A DNA stretch of 64,000 nucleotides from Pelargonium tetragonum (lineage: Eukaryota; Streptophyta; Magnoliopsida; Geraniales; Geraniaceae), in NCBI GenBank assembly GCA_036897445.1, contig JAYMTL010000002.1:310001-374000 (forward strand), in the 5' to 3' direction. The notes below the pieces were generated by a model that was not told the origin of the DNA, did no database searches, and was given only the letters and a program-made list of their open reading frames with translations. Positions 38,956 through 49,600 of this stretch are shown here, piece after piece; position 1 is the first letter of the stretch, and every line of letters begins with the position of its first letter. The translations under genes and the position numbers were made by a program.

Positions 38956-39104
38956 AGTACCAGATATAAAAAAGCGTTAGCCAGGAGCCTTCCACTGGAT
39001 TCTGTTATCTTTGAGATGAGGAAAGTAAGTTTACTTACTTTTTCAGTTACCGGATATAAGAGAAGCGCTAGCCCAGAGCTTTTTGTGAGATTCCTATTCT
39101 TGAG
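38956..39104. repeat. Diverged tandem duplication, unit about 89 bp
   Basis: Unit A starts at 38,956 (AGTACCAGATATAAAAAAGC) and unit B at 39,045 (AGTTACCGGATATAAGAGAA). They align over about 60 bases with roughly four in five positions shared. Most differences are transitions, as cytosine-targeted mutation would give. Both units contain GATATAA followed by GCGYTAGCC, reminiscent of a TATA box and start region of an LTR. Between them a hairpin AAAGTAAG-ttta-CTTACTTT lies at 39,022-39,041. No third unit is seen on either side. Confidence 0.6.
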
Positions 39105-40324
39105 CTATAGTGTGAAATTTGTATGCGGAGTGGGCATTTCCCTATCTAGGAGTACTCAATACCTATATAGAGAATGAAAGTGAATTTTAGGCTTTCTAAG
39201 CTTTACTCTTATATAAAAGAGTAGAATAAGAAGCCTATCAAAGTGTACGAATATTATAAACCAGTACTCCTAGGCCTCCCTTTTTGTTCTTAGGTTCCAT
39301 TACTACGGAAAACCCGCTATTAAGAAGTGCTCTTTCCTTTTAGAACCCCACCTGCAGCTCATGTCTTGGACTACCCAGGAAAAGCAAGAGCTAATTGAAG
39401 AGATATCATAAGGCATAAGAAAATTTTTATTACAAGCGAGAAATTCCTGTTTCTACATAATCTCCAGTATTTTTTACAAAGAAAATCGCTACATCAATAA
39501 GTCAGTCCTAAACAACAAGGGAAACTCACTCTCGATATAGTGCATGAATAAAATAAAGGGCTTCTCCGGGGCTTCTTAAAAAAGACTAAGCGAAAGATAA
39601 TTTAGTCGGAGAGGCGGGGTCTCGCTCAGTATTTACTATGAATATATTCCTTTTTTGTCCTAATAGGATGCAAGTGCTTTAGGCTCCTCGCTCCAATCCC
39701 TTTAAAATAAGGAGTCTTTTGCTAAACTTGTTTTAGGAACCTCCTTGTCACTAAATCCGTTTCGTTTCCGAAGTGCGTACTCCTAATTAAAATGAAAAGG
39801 CCCTATAGGACCCCAAAGGTAAAAGCTTAATATACCTTAGCCAACCCCCTTCTTAAGTTTTATTTTATCCGATAGCCTTAGTTTTTTTGAATATAGTGAG
39901 ACTTGTAGTAAACAAAATTTTTTATTAACATTTACTCGATAATACGAGTCACTAAACATTTGCCTTTCCCACCCTTCAGAGCGGTATACCGGGTACCCCC
40001 TTGTATATCACGTCGCTGAGATGGATTATACTCGCCGAGTTTCTACGGAATCCCGATTATGAGAAGACCCAAATACTAAAAATATGAAATGCATCCAGAA
40101 GGTTCTAAAAAAGAAGTTGCCTTTATTGCAGCTTTCCTAATTTTAACCAAGTCTCACAAACCCTTTTAGAAATTTTACCAACCCCTATCCTTTATTATAC
40201 TCAGGAAGTACACTTCATTTAAAGGAGTAAGAAATGCTTTTGCAGGGGTTTTTTCCATCTTCTGTAGTGTTAACAAGAGCTGGGATTTCAAGCTAACATT
40301 ATTTTGAGTAAGGACACTCTTAGA

Positions 40325-40700
40325 GGTTTCTAAGTTTGCAGCTGTATACCTTTCATACCTATCTTAGTCATTATAGCTAGACTCTGCATCACTTTTTGTT
40401 TGTATTGATGATAACTTCTTTCTTAGCTGCTTTTGTAATACCCATTTTCCCCCAAACTCCTTGTTACCTTATTAGCCCCGGTTTCTTACCTATCTTTGTA
40501 GCTGTTATACTCTTCTCGTAGCTTGTACTCTCTTTTATAGGGATTCCTCTTACGGTAGCGTTTCGTTATTAGAGTCTTTTCGTTAGTCTTTATATCTTAG
40601 TTGTAGGAGTATTATACTGTAATAGATATTATACTAAAAGTTATAGTAGTTTTAGTATCCCGAGTAATTGTATCCTTAATATCCTTAATAAACAGGAAAA
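40325..40700 (-). mobile_element. Basic Tyr/Lys/Arg/Glu-rich coding relic, copy 2
   Basis: On the minus strand this stretch is purine-rich and one frame gives protein-like composition. Examples are KRYRKRNPYKREYKLREEY near 40,520-40,580 and DRYERYTAA near 40,340. The charged, tyrosine-rich character, lack of hydrophobic blocks and position beside retroelement LTRs suggest the C-terminal part of a Gag-like protein. The 40,330-40,400 part resembles 53,090-53,150 base for base in places. Family unknown. It is broken. The CpA/TpG balance is less skewed than in most of the window, so it may be younger. Confidence 0.35.
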
Positions 40701-41268
40701 ACCTAAACTAAAAGTGTAGGAGAACCTCGCTAGAAAGACCTATTTATCTTATTTAAACTAATAAAATGAATTACCTTCTCTAGGCCCGGGAGACTCTAAA
40801 ACAAGCATAACATCACGAAACTTCTTTGTTAAGGCCTTCCTTAGGTTTTTTCAGGCTTTGTTAGTTTGTTGAAAATTTCATTCTTACAACCGATAAACTA
40901 TACTCTTTTCCATTTCAGATATTCCTTACTTAACTTAGAAATTGCCTGTCTAGTTATTTAGTCTTTCTATTTTTATCTAAATATTTCAACCGGAAACATA
41001 TTATCAAGTTACCCAGAGCTTTGCCAGCTTGGCTACCTTTTAAGTTTAAGGCGTTGTTTTTTCTTTCATCAGACCCAGAATTTCCTATGCGCTTTTCATG
41101 ATTTACTTTATGAAACTAAACTACCTTGCTTGTAATTCCTAGGATTCTACGAAGATATGATATAGGGTTACCCTTTTATAGACTTAGTCATTCCTTAGAA
41201 GCGGAAAATCAACTATTATAAAAATCTTTCCTTGGAAAACTTCCCAAAAGGAATCCTCCTAAGTTGAG
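40701..41268. other. Pyrimidine-rich gene-free stretch
   Basis: The plus strand stays pyrimidine-rich, so any former coding sequence was on the minus strand, in line with both neighbours. I recognise no motif. It probably belongs to the same decayed minus-strand element as 40.3-40.7 kb and 41.3-42.2 kb. Confidence 0.4.
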
Positions 41269-42240
41269 TTATTCCTTGGCAACTGCCTTTGTTCTTTCGA
41301 AAACCCTAGATAGTCCTTTATTAATCCCTCTTTCGGTTACGCAGGACCTTGGTCCTGATAGGACCCCTGAGGACAATCTTTTTATGCCTTTGTCTTTCTT
41401 AGTCTTTCCCAGGTATTCTTCACTATTAGTTAGTTGGGCTGATATTTGAGGGACCTAATGGATTCCTTTTGTTTAATTACTTTTTAATAAGTTAGGCTCA
41501 GATCTTGGGCTAGAGAAGCTGAAAAAGGAGGGCTTCCCTTTAGTATTTAGTCTTTTCCTGTTAATTAGGGACTTGGACAACAGAAGATCCTAGCTTTCTC
41601 CTTTAAGTTCTATATACTTTACCAGAAACAGAGGAACACAAAGGCAACGCTTTCTATACCCGCCTCATAAATTCGGGAATAGGGAGACTTTATATATACA
41701 CCCCTTTAGAGTAAAAGACTTTCAAAAAACTAAAGATAAAACAAATCCGGATGCATTATAGAACAATACCAAAACCTACTCTAAGGTTTCCGTGGCACCT
41801 AATTTCGTGTGCCCCGTAAGGTGTTTTTGGTTACATTAAAGGCCTTTTGGATATTTCCTATGTTATTATTCAAAGAATAATACCTCCTACCTTTATTATT
41901 CAGTTTAAGCCTCAGATTTACTTGTGCAGATTTGGAAAAACCCCTACTCGATGACAACTCTTGTACTTCCTTTCTACACCCCGTCGAGATTTAATTGAAA
42001 AAGATGGGGGTCCCCTTATATACCTTGTACGAGTTGTACGAGACTCCTTAAAAAGTCCTAATCGAAAAATTTTGTTAAGGCTTATTACTGCACTTCTTGT
42101 TTATTACCCGGTATTGCTAACTTCGACAAATTTAGAGGGCTTTAACTCTCCCACAATAAAAAGGAGTCCGTTATTTACCCAACTTGTACCTAGAGTTCCT
42201 TAATCCGCTTACTCTTGGCTTTCTTAAGGGGTAATCACTA
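41269..42240 (-). mobile_element. Unidentified minus-strand coding relic beside LTR copies
   Basis: A minus-strand frame of 58 codons at 41,269-41,445 has the composition of a soluble protein (for example LGKTKKDKGIKRLSSGVL). Further coding-like strings occur up to about 42,200, including a 9-bp tandem repeat at 42,025-42,042 that reads Leu-Val-Gln twice. It lies downstream of the LTR at 42.9-43.1 kb on the same strand, where a leader and Gag would be expected if that LTR were a 5' LTR. No motif identifies it. It is broken. The opposite strand is also open over 41,264-41,449 but is mostly hydrophobic and looks like a shadow. Confidence 0.3.
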
Positions 42241-42917
42241 TAGTTGTTAAGGCGGATATCTATTAAAGAGCTTCCTTACTTACAAAGTAGGAAACACTTT
42301 ATGGGCTAGTAAGAGATTTGTTAAAGAGTTTACCTGTTGTTCTAAAGAGGTTTCCTCTTGTCTTTGGTTCTAATTACTATAGAGGTTCCATTCAGAAGAA
42401 AATTTAGCGTGAGATATAACTAGGGGTTTTGCTGCAGGGGATCAACCCTGAATAAGCTAGTCTTTTTGTAGCTAATTAGTCCCTTGTATTAAAAATCTTC
42501 CGCGGGGTTCTTAAAAAAATGAAAAGCTATAGCTGCTAGGGGCTTAGAATCACGTAGATAAAGAAATTTATTAAGCCTTACTCTTAGGAATATAGTAAGT
42601 GGCATTGTATATTGAAGCACCTATTAGCGCACTACTAAAATCAAGTTTACATCAGACAAATCGAAGTATAGCCGATACGTCGGTCGTGGGTTCAAAGGTC
42701 TTTATAAATTTGTCAGTTTTGAGCAAAAAGAAATTAACTACACCCAGTGTCAAGTCTTTTTAACTTGTATACAAAGGGATTCATAACATAGCACATCTAC
42801 TACGTGAATACTGGATTCTAAAAAATTCTTATTTCCCGAAAATCCTACGCGAAAATACCTCTTATATACACATATAAATTAGGGGTCTTATATAAGGGTC
42901 TATAGAATGAGGTATTC
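42241..42917. other. Gene-free DNA below LTR copy 1
   Basis: No gene or motif is recognised. If the LTR at 42,918 belonged to an element continuing downward on the minus strand, this would be its leader. I could not find a convincing primer-binding site next to the LTR edge. Confidence 0.45.
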
Positions 42918-43136
42918 TTTTACATGGGTTATAGGTTACTGTAATTAAGGAAAGAGTTCATCAATCTAAACAATATAATATTGTTGTTCTTGTTAAGGTG
43001 TATTCCTCTGTGTACTTTGAGCTTATCGCTAATGAGTTTAGAAACCTTAATAGTCTAATGTAAGTATCTTCTCTTACCGACCAGAACGTGAGGTAATGTA
43101 ATATTAAGTAGTATCTTGAAAGTGTATCCATGCACA
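42918..43136 (-). mobile_element. LTR copy 1 of an LTR retrotransposon
   Basis: This segment aligns with 43,618-43,888 in the same orientation. Shared landmarks on the plus strand, in order, are ATGGGTTATAG near the low edge, TTGTTCTTGTT, TTATCGYTA, CGACCAGAACG, TGAGGTAATGTAAT and GTATCCAT near the high edge. The alignment is gapped, and this copy is about 50 bases shorter. The minus orientation is inferred from the coding-like tail that abuts the high-coordinate side of both copies. No flanking target duplication is visible. Family is unassigned, with a fungal gypsy-type element likely. It is a decayed remnant. Confidence 0.6.
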
Positions 43137-43335
43137 CCAGCTCCAGCAACAGACCTTGACCTGGATTCCTTGCTGCTTGTTTCTACGGGCTTATCTTTCT
43201 TTTGCCTTTACTTACTTGCCCTCTTGTTTTATGAGCTAGACTTGCTTTCTGTTTTCTTTTTGCTAGAGCTAGAGGAGTTAGAGCCATACCTGTATGCCCT
43301 CTCTTTGTATTCCTCTTCTTGTATTGTACCCTAAT
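43137..43335 (-). mobile_element. C-terminal coding tail abutting LTR copy 1
   Basis: On the minus strand one frame has a strongly biased composition: Glu/Lys/Arg with a serine run (SNSSSSSKKK) and later KESRSRSVAGAG, ending where LTR copy 1 begins. The tail beside LTR copy 2 contains the similar string KSRSVETGKEKE, so the two are related ends of the same polyprotein or ORF. Charged, serine-rich tails are common at retroelement protein ends. CpA+TpG is not depleted in 43,141-43,320 (19 against 14 ApC+GpT by hand count), unlike the rest of the window. This points to a younger or mutation-sheltered piece. It is broken. Confidence 0.5.
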
Positions 43336-43617
43336 TGTAGCTTATATATATATATAATATTTCTATAGTCTTGGTAAGTATTGTCTATTATTTATAGTTA
43401 CTTATAGTTATTGTTTCCTTTATATTAGTTATTAGTAGTTTGTACTAGATATATAAGGTTTACTCTCCTTTAAGCTTTATCACTCATTGTGCTATGTCTT
43501 TATCGTTATAGAGTATACAAACTTAATAGAAATGAGATAGTGTCTTTGTATTCTGTTTTTGTTTATTACTTATTAGTAAAGGAGTTAAAGGGGTGGGATT
43601 AGGACTCTTCTTTTTGT
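43336..43617 (-). mobile_element. Probable third, more diverged LTR piece
   Basis: The landmark TTATCGTTATAGAGTATAC at 43,499-43,519 corresponds to TTATCGTTATGGAGCATAC in LTR copy 2 (43,768) and the TTATCGCTAATGAG of copy 1 (43,022). Weak resemblance continues toward the low side. The CGACCAGAACG block of the other copies is absent. A (TA)7 microsatellite lies at 43,343-43,356. The piece is wedged between the tail of copy 1 and LTR copy 2, which suggests nested or tandem insertion. It is a decayed fragment. Confidence 0.4.
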
Positions 43618-43888
43618 TGTTATGGGTTATAGTTTCTATTGTCTTATACACTTATTAGTTATAAAGAATAGTATTCTTAACTTAATACTTAATGGGTAGT
43701 AATAGATTAATAGGTAAATAAAAGTTGTTCTTGTTCTAACTAAGCTATTTACAATACCTTCTGTGTTTATCGTTATGGAGCATACGGTGGGAATAGGAGT
43801 ACCTCTACAATCCCGACCAGAACGCTAGTGAGGTAATGTAATTAACTATACAGCAAGTATTATGAGTACGTATCCATACACTATAACA
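43618..43888 (-). mobile_element. LTR copy 2, about 271 bp, TG...CA ends
   Basis: The edges are defined by TGTTATGGGTTATAG at the low end and CTATAACA at the high end. These give the short inverted termini (TGTTAT.. / ..TATAACA) typical of LTRs. It shares all landmarks with LTR copy 1, about 0.7 kb away. The five bases on the two sides (TTTGT and CCAAC) do not match, so no target duplication is preserved and this is not a clean solo LTR. On its high-coordinate side a charged coding tail reads into the edge on the minus strand, so it looks like a 3' LTR. It is a decayed remnant. Confidence 0.6.
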
Positions 43889-43975
43889 CCAACTCCTCTT
43901 CAACTTCTTCTGCTCCTAATTCTTTTTCTTTCCCCGTTTCCACGGACCTCGACTTTGGCTTAGTTGACTAAGTAA
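43889..43975 (-). mobile_element. C-terminal coding tail abutting LTR copy 2
   Basis: A minus-strand frame reads KSRSVETGKEKE and then an acidic string (AEEVEEELVL), ending directly at the LTR edge. The matching arrangement at LTR copy 1 supports a common family in which the last ORF runs up to or slightly into the 3' LTR. Only this short end survives. Sequence above 43,975 is not recognisable as its continuation. Confidence 0.5.
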
Positions 43976-44468
43976 TCTATAAACTGTAAGTTCTTTAACC
44001 GGTAGCTTTATTTTGGTTAAAGGCATTCTAAGAGAACTAAGTAATAGATAGCTTTGATGTTCCTTATTTGTTTTCTAGTTTGTAAGACTGTACAAGCCTA
44101 AGAGTTGTTTTCTAACAAAGGGATTTGCTTTTTTAAGACCTATTTTGTAGAGAACCCCCGTGTTAATCTTATATGTATATACTCCCCTAGCCTAGGCCAG
44201 AGCCTTTAAATGACTAAATGGAAATCCGACCAGCTTACTAAGAATCCCTTGTAGAAAAGTGAGGCTTTAGTACCACAACAAGCAAAGTAAGACTAAAAAA
44301 GACTTCCCTCAATATGCCTAGCAATTCTAATCCAAATGAGTTTCTAAAGTCGTCGGTTTCAAGTCCCGTATTTTCAGGGTTCCCCGACAATAAATCTTTT
44401 GTACCTTTACATGACTAATTACAAGTACTCCCACATTTGTACTCCTTATATTTATATATAGTACTGGA
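43976..44468. other. Gene-free DNA between opposite-strand remnants
   Basis: No gene is seen. A minus-strand element ends below and a plus-strand gypsy RT remnant begins above, so an insertion boundary should lie within these 500 bases. The edges are not recognisable. Confidence 0.45.
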
Positions 44469-44850
44469 TTGGCATTTTTATTTTACTCGGCGTGCGATAT
44501 TAGCAAGGAGAGCTCCCATTATAAACTAAAGTGTTCGCTGCGTCTCCTTTCTCTATGTAGTAGGAAAAGCTCCTTATTGGTGGGCATACTAAGTCCCAAT
44601 TCTAAAGGCGGAGGTATCCAGATTTGTTATGATTCTGGGGTCGAATTCAAGTTTATCGAAAAAGAGAAAAAAGGGGCCTTTAGTTCAGTATCATTAGATG
44701 CATTGACTCTAAAGGCTTAACTACAGGGGCTCCTTTTAATAGTTTGTTTTATTACAGAGACTGAAAACCCCTTGCTTTATAAGGGGCTGCTTCCTGGAGA
44801 GGGACCCTTTTATATTAAGATAAGAGAGCGTAAAACTTTCTTTTGTATGC
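44469..44850 (+). mobile_element. Ty3/gypsy fossil: reverse transcriptase N-terminal half
   Basis: The plus-strand frame contains RKSSLLVGILSPNSKGGGI then QICYDSGVEFKFIEK and SSVSLDALTLKA. These follow gypsy RT: SSP.GAP.LFVPKKDGGLR, then LCVDYRGLN..TIKNRYPLPLI, then SE.LDRL..A. Slightly downstream, YIKIRERKTFF fits AY..IRI.EGDEWKTAF. Four landmarks in the correct order and on the same strand make this one of the better calls. The domain would reverse-transcribe element RNA. It is a fossil with many breaks. The LTR copies at 42.9-43.9 kb are on the other strand, so they probably belong to a different insertion. Confidence 0.52.
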
Positions 44851-46363
44851 AGTAAAATAGGAACCGCAAGGGGCTCTTCAGATATAAAAAGGGTTTGAGT
44901 TAGCCCTTAGTTTGTAAGGAATTCCCTGTTGGTGTAAGACCCTTTTCTGGGGAATCTCTTAACCTTTCTTTCTTTTGAAGTAAGAAAAGTTTCAAAAAGG
45001 AAACCCCACTGCATAAAGTTTCTACTCTATAAAATTGTAATCGAATTACCGAGAAAGTGCGAGGGATTGAGCGTGTAAAATGAGTGGGTACCCTTTCATA
45101 TGCGCAATAGTTGTTAGATAATTCTAGTTCTGTAAGTGCTAAATGAAACGGTCTATGCCTTGAAATAAAGATTTTTTTATAGCTTGCTTGTAAGGGAACT
45201 TGGTACTACTTATAACAGACGGAGGGTTCTCTTATATTATTATAGCGCTTTTGGGGTACCACAGAAGAAGACTGAAACTTATATTTCTTTATATTGCCCA
45301 AGACCTAGTCACGCGTGAAGGTGTACTTTTTTAACGTTTTACGCTTTAATGTTTTATAATTATAGCCAGAAAGTACGCTAAAGGCTATTAACACAAGTAT
45401 CGAATCGCTTTTGTTCTTTTTTTTATTGGAAGCTTTTTAAGAGCTTTTAGTACTAGCCGATAAAAGTTTTAATACTAGGGTAGGTTCGCGGAATCCTACG
45501 AAACAAAGCTAACCCTAGAATAACCTTGCTTGCTCTAATATAATATAAAAGGTTAATTATTACCAGATATTTAGAGGCCCCTTTCTTATTATTAAACTTA
45601 TTATTAAAAGGATAAGGGGCTAGCCTAAGGGTCGACGTTTATCGGCCGCTAACTTTAACGAGGTGTATGTATTTGTAAAGGTTTTAGCTAGTCATTAGTG
45701 GGCAATAAAAAGATTTTTTAAGAGGATGCCCGGTGTTTTCGCTTTTTGTGAGTAGTCTCTAAATATTCAGTTTAGTACCAAAGCAAGGATACTCCCCTTT
45801 TTCGGTAATACAAGGCCCTGTGTTAACTTCGTTGTTTTACCTTATAACGCTAGGCTGCATGTCGCAGAGATCCGCGCAATGTTTTAGTTTCCTTTTTAGG
45901 TACTGAGTAGCCCATAAAGGAAATGCTTTGTGCTCTTAGTGGGATGATTTACGGGGCCTCGTTATACCAATGAGTCCTTTTTTACAAGACAGATAAAACC
46001 CCTTTCTAGTTTTGGATCCTTTAAAGCTCTAAGATTGTTCTATTTTTTTAATAAAACTCTCTGAAAAAGAGCATTAAGATAATGAAGCTGTATAATACCC
46101 GATTGAACACGGATAACCTTACTCAAAATATAAGGAATCTCTCTAATAAAAGTCTAATATTCCATCTGGGATACTAATAAAGAAGGGTCTCACAATTAGC
46201 AATTTAAAATACTTGAAGAGAAAAATCCCTTGTCATAGGAGAGTTACAGATTGAAATAGCGTCCCTTTTCACTGCGGCTACTATACCAAGAAATATTATC
46301 TTACACGCGTATCTAATCAATAGCTGGGCTGACAGTACCTCCTTGACTTTAAACTTTCTATAA
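44851..46363. other. Gene-free AT-rich DNA between gypsy and copia remnants
   Basis: The rest of the plus-strand gypsy Pol (RNase H, integrase) should lie here but was not recognised. The next remnant, at 46.4 kb, is copia-like on the same strand, so one element has probably inserted into or next to the other. Nothing else is seen. Confidence 0.45.
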
Positions 46364-46615
46364 GCAACGCCAAATGAACAAAAGCGTAATGCTAACCCCT
46401 ACCTTCTTGTGCACTTTGCTTATTCCAGGACATGCCGGATTCTAGAAACCTTCCGAATAAAACCTATAACTAAACTAAAAAAGATACCGGTAAAAAGAAC
46501 TTTAAGTAGATACAGATTACTTTATTCTGATCCAACCAGAAAAGTCTTCATCACCAAAAAGAAACTTAAAGAGAACCTAATGCCAACTAGACTCATAAAA
46601 ATTCTTCCTCACTAA
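46364..46615 (+). mobile_element. Ty1/copia fossil: integrase C-terminal region
   Basis: An open frame of 83 codons ends SRYRLLYSDPTRKVFIT, which fits the copia motif YRLYDP.TRKVFISRDV.F.E. Before it, TKLKKIPVKRTLSRY fits SKL.PRA.KGYLVGY. The start, TPNEQKRNANPYLLVHF, fits TPYE.W.GRKP.LSHLRVF. The three segments are consecutive at the spacing of copia integrase C-termini. Reverse transcriptase would follow on the plus strand, but nothing is recognisable there. It is a broken and old fossil without visible ends. Confidence 0.52.
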
Positions 46616-49600
46616 ACTTAGCACTCAAGACTATCCCTCGGGATAGACCAACAACTACGAACGAGTATAAGAAGACCTTAGAAAAACATAAAATAGTAAC
46701 ATATTTAGGATAGAGTGTAATTTTATAAGAACTCGCAGATAAGAAAGACTAGGGTTTATCGTTTATCCTTTTCCAGGGTTTCATTATGGATCTCAACTAA
46801 AACTAATCAGAATGGATAAGGGAGAGATTAATATCTTAATATCACTAAGACTTAAGGGATAATGTAAGATAAAGCAATTTCGTTCGTGTATTTTGCTTGA
46901 CGATAGAAAGGGTAAGTACGATCCGGTAATTCCTAGTTTATTTAGAAAATATGTGGAACAAGTACTAAGGACTTGTAATTTAATTTGTTAAAAAGCGCCC
47001 CTATTAGGAGTTTCTGTAAGTTCAAAGCTTCGCCCAAAGGAGAATCTATTGGTAACACTAAAGTATAGGCCTATTTATTTAAGTCTTTCCTAAATAAGGA
47101 CTGAACACTGGAAAGCTCACATATAAGAAGTATTAAGAAGTATAATAAACCAGGATACTGGATAGAGTTTCTTTCGTCTGTTCTACGCAAAACGGAGGTT
47201 CCTGCCTTTTTTAAGCCGGTAGGTCGGCTAGACTACTTCCCTTTGATTCAACGGAATTCCCCAAAACAGGACCTGTTTTTTCTATTTATTAGGCGTCATG
47301 ATGCTTTTTTAAGACGATTAACCTTTTACTCTCTTTTTAATGCTTTACTAAGCTCAGCAAATTCCTTGGCAGGACTCTAGAGCACTGAAGACAGGAGGTA
47401 TCATAATTTAGTGATTCAAAAACAAGGATTCCTAGCAAAAAAAGGATCCGCGGGCTAACGCGATTCAAACCCGTAGCTTTCTCGGTCTGAAACATCTGTT
47501 TGAACAGAAATCGAAGAGTCTTAACTTGATGGGTAGCTTATATCTAATTCATTATGTACTTTGAACTAAAGGTTTCGGAGAAAGAGCCCTTTAAATTTAT
47601 AACCAGGGGTAGTACTTTCTTCTCTATAAGTGAATTATTAAATTTAACCCAGCAGAATCCCAAACTCCACGGTAACAAAAGAAAAAATGCTATTAATCAA
47701 AAAATCTGAGAGACTAGCAAGGATAGATAGGCAGTAGACGACGTGAGGTACTCCTTGCCGGACAATTAAATATGTTTGTGAATCCTGACTTTGTTTTGAA
47801 TATATCCTGTGGATAAGTTGGGAGGTAAATGTACTCTAAATTAATAGCATCTCACATGCGCTACTCCGAGATAATACAAGGGTTTAGCAGGAGTTTACAA
47901 AAGTAGAACCTCTTTTTTAAGCTTAACTGCTTTATAACCCGATAAACTTCCTGTTGGGATTGATTTTAGTAGGGAGAATCTAAAAAACTTATTTATTAAC
48001 TTTGGGATTTTTGGAGCTTACCCTTTGCGCTTTAACACGGGAAGAAAGTCGGCGGCTTTCCCTAATTTGTGAGGTTTTCAGTTATTCTTTGACAGAACAG
48101 AGGAGTCCTTAACTTCCTTTAGATCTCTAATATAGGCCAACTAGAGTAAAAAGAACTGAATTTCCAGGCATTGCTATATCTCTTACCTAGGGGACCTCGG
48201 GGTTTAATAAAAAGAAGTCGTATATATAGTCGCTGCGATAGCTTGGGTTTTCCTACAATAATTAAAGCATAAAATCTAATAAATATTCTCATTCTCAAAG
48301 GGAATCTTCCTTTTTTGTCGGAACTTAACCCCGTGTATCTGTAAGATCGAAACCCTTTATCCTAACGAAAAGCGTAAAAAGATTCCGAGGCTATCAAGAT
48401 ATGTTTTAATTTGACTCTTTTTTGTTGTATTTTACTAAAGAGATTTTTCGGGTACTTTGTGGATATAGCTTTGTACGACTTCCCTTTTCGAGGTCTCTTA
48501 TTCCTTTATTAGGGACTCTTGCTTACTAGCGCCCGTAAAGTCAACCTCATTTTTACAGGGATTCCTTACAAAACTCTATCACTTTATTAAGAGCAAGGCC
48601 CTTATAGAAAAAAGAAAGGTGCCTTAAGTTTTCTTTTTCCCGACTCTTCTAGGGCTCTATATTACAGGAGCTGGTTGTACCCTGGAAACAAAAAGATAGT
48701 GTGACTGTAGATAACTAATACTATTCAAAAAAGAGCTCCTAAAGTTTAGTTTAAATGATCAAGTATTTTGTAACTGATTTTATATAAAGTATACTTGAAA
48801 TGCTTTATATAAAGATCTAGACAAGGCGTAACCCCTTTATCAAGAGGGTTTCTTCACGAGAGTCTAGTTCAAATTTCTTGTTCCTTATACGTTCGATTTT
48901 TCAATTTCATGACAATCGTGTGCAGGGAAACCCTAAGATTTTTCAAGGTCCTTTTTAAAAAGAATTTCGGCTTTAGGTTGCTGTTATTTTCAGTTCTTCC
49001 GTAGGAATTTTTATAGGATTCCTTTTATTAGAATATAAAACAAAGTCTTCCCTTTAAGGGATACCGTATTTCACGGATTCTAAAATCTTGCCCTGATACA
49101 AGGAGACTGGGGCATACGTCGTTAAAGGGTTTTCTATAGATGGGAATAGCTTAAGGGAGTTAACCGAGCACTACTTTTATATAAAGGGGGCGATCCTTAG
49201 GAATAACTTGTTTAATGAGTCTCTTTGCAATCCCTATATCTATACAACTTAGCTTTGGGTTAAAAATTCCTTTTTCTTGGATATACAGTTTGTAAAACTT
49301 TACCGGATACCCTGTAATAAGGCTCTTTTGCTGAGTTGGAGGTATCGAGGAGGTTTTACCATTATCGATGTAAAATAAAAAACATATTAGGGGGTATAAG
49401 CCCGAGCCTTTTTATAAGGAGTATAATACACCAGAAAAGGGGACACTGAATAAATAATTGTCTTAAGTTTTGTTTCATCCATTTAAATAGCTTGGTAAGG
49501 TAATTTTGAATATCGAGTAAGGCCCACCGTTTTATAGCCTAGGTTTCCCTATTAGTTATAGTTATTAGGCTTTAATATTAAAAAATCCCTTTTGTATAAC

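Larger units (their letters stand above)
36617..40324. other. Gene-free DNA with short repeats
   Basis: No gene is supported. The stretch holds a Tyr/Ser/Arg-type minus-strand fragment at 37,018-37,110 and the tandem duplication at 38,956-39,104, both listed separately. An 18-base inverted repeat with a 2-nt loop lies at 37,729-37,746. A minus-strand open frame at 38,673-38,873 is unrecognised. Confidence 0.5.

Noticed and set aside
43116-43334. Plus-strand leucine-rich open frame
   Set aside because: It is the shadow of the minus-strand serine/lysine-rich tail; long Leu/Phe/Tyr runs are what that tail gives in reverse complement.
47460-47540. tRNA-like string on the minus strand with GGGTTTGAATC
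   Set aside because: T-stem pairing fails at one position, the loop is not canonical, and the anticodon arm does not fold properly.
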